A stretch of DNA of 64,000 bases from Reichenbachiella sp. 5M10 (GTDB lineage: Bacteria; Bacteroidota; Bacteroidia; Cytophagales; Cyclobacteriaceae). Under the pieces are notes generated by a model. It was not told where the DNA came from, made no database searches, and worked only from the letters and a program-made list of their open reading frames with translations. The stretch lies in NCBI RefSeq assembly GCF_002742335.1, contig NZ_MDGR01000007.1, forward strand, positions 2,360,501 through 2,424,500, read 5' to 3'. Below, piece by piece: positions 63,425 through 64,000 of the stretch. The first letter of the stretch is position 1. Each line of letters begins with the position of its first letter. The translations under genes and the position numbers were made by a program.

Positions 63425-64000
63425 TTAATATTTCACGTAAAACGTTTTCTTCTCCATGTACTGTTCGAAACCATATTTACCGTCTTCTCCTCCGCTACCG
63501 CTGAGTTTGTAGCCGTTGTGGAATCCTTGGTGCTGTTCGCCATGTCCTCTGTTGACATAGATCTCCCCGAACTCCAACTCGTCGTTGAGTCTGAGGATTT
63601 TCTTCATATCTGTCGTGAACACCATAGCAGCCAATCCGTACGCACAGTCGTTGGCCCAAGCGATCACTTGATCAAAATCCTTGAACTTGATAACGGGCAA
63701 AATCGGTCCAAAAGCCTCCTCGTGTACGATCGTCATGTCTTGGGTCACATCTGTGATCACGGTCGGTTCGAACCAGTGCCCTTTGTCAAATCCCTTGCCC
63801 GTAGGTTTCTTGCCTCCAAATGCGATCGTCGCGCCTTCTTCGATACTTTTCGCTACCAGATGCTCCATGTTTTTGAGTTCGTTGGCGTTGACTTTTGGCC
63901 CCATATCTATGCCCTCTTCCATCGGGTTGCCTACTTTGATTGCACGCGTCTTGGCGAGAAATTTCTCCATAAATACGTCGTAGATATCCTCGTGCACATA
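63425..64000 (-). CDS. aldehyde dehydrogenase, C-terminal part, probable 3,6-anhydro-L-galactose dehydrogenase
   Basis: The last 191 residues of an NAD(P)-dependent aldehyde dehydrogenase; the frame is open at the right edge. Seen: a Y-M-H-E-D-I-Y start (the strand after the catalytic cysteine region), GHWFEPTVITDV, the conserved EEAFGPILPV, NDCAYGLAAMVFT and the C-terminal EKKTFYVKY. The catalytic cysteine and nucleotide-binding region lie outside the window. The gene is 57 bases upstream of the cycloisomerase gene and transcribed in the same direction, the usual order for oxidation of 3,6-anhydro-L-galactose to its acid. Family is certain; substrate is inferred from context. Confidence 0.85.
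   Translation of the reverse strand, partial: YVHEDIYDVFMEKFLAKTRAIKVGNPMEEGIDMGPKVNANELKNMEHLVAKSIEEGATIAFGGKKPTGKGFDKGHWFEPTVITDVTQDMTIVHEEAFGPILPVIKFKDFDQVIAWANDCAYGLAAMVFTTDMKKILRLNDELEFGEIYVNRGHGEQHQGFHNGYKLSGSGGEDGKYGFEQYMEKKTFYVKY

Overview
The window comes from a marine, agar-degrading member of the Bacteroidota, probably a Cytophagales-type gliding bacterium. This rests on several independent signs: PorP/SprF-type outer-membrane proteins, type B (CHU_C) and type A sorting tails of the type IX secretion system (T9SS), many lipoproteins, TAnnTTTG-like promoter elements and GH16, GH50, GH86 and GH117 agar enzymes. The species cannot be named from sequence alone.

Positions 1-22,460 are the 'surface' half. 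At the left edge is the start of trpE (minus strand), preceded by a readable transcription attenuator: an 18-residue leader peptide with three consecutive Trp codons, then a terminator hairpin. A small TerB-like protein and an outer-membrane barrel follow. Next comes a plus-strand locus of four genes: a PorP/SprF barrel fused to a SPOR-like domain, a 1119-residue FG-GAP/PKD protein with a type B sorting tail, a giant 4566-residue SprB-like adhesin with about 33 cysteine-flanked repeats, and a second PorP/SprF. The middle of the adhesin gene (about 13,980-17,760) has a clearly different base composition, as if a block of repeats had been exchanged.

At about 22,650-22,910 the 3' end of a chemotaxis receptor gene is left as a scar directly behind a formate dehydrogenase-like gene. 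From there to the right edge (about 41 kb) everything looks like one agar/porphyran utilisation island. Its first part (22,910-31,871) pairs a cytochrome P450, a 2Fe-2S ferredoxin and a ferredoxin reductase with a class III-like zinc alcohol dehydrogenase, an S-formylglutathione hydrolase-like esterase and a formate dehydrogenase-like molybdoenzyme. This is a plausible route for oxidative demethylation of 6-O-methyl-D-galactose and disposal of the formaldehyde released. A divergent AraC regulator sits over a 10-bp inverted repeat.

The second part (31,951-49,477) holds secreted enzymes: a GH16 with two CBM6 modules, a very modular GH86, and a second GH16 without CBMs. It also holds a four-gene set of exported proteins with haem c motifs and 'planctomycete' domains (DUF1553/LamG, DUF1501, NHL propeller, DUF2231-cytochrome-LRR), next to a membrane-bound TPR/HTH regulator. 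The role of this exported redox-like set in agar use is unknown and it is the best candidate for an undescribed function.

The third part (49,508-64,000) is a tightly spaced minus-strand run of eleven genes. It encodes an aldehyde dehydrogenase (3' part only), a 3,6-anhydro-L-galactonate cycloisomerase-like enzyme, aldose 1-epimerase, a RhaT-like sugar transporter, a GH117 anhydro-galactosidase, a GH50 agarase, an FG-GAP/ASPIC lipoprotein, a secreted beta-solenoid-like protein, two sulfatases and a cytochrome c-PA14 lipoprotein. Together these could take agar/porphyran from polymer to oligosaccharides, desulfate and demethylate them, split them to D-galactose and 3,6-anhydro-L-galactose, and start catabolism of the latter. 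No SusC/SusD pair is present in the window. No tRNA, rRNA, CRISPR or transposase gene was recognised.
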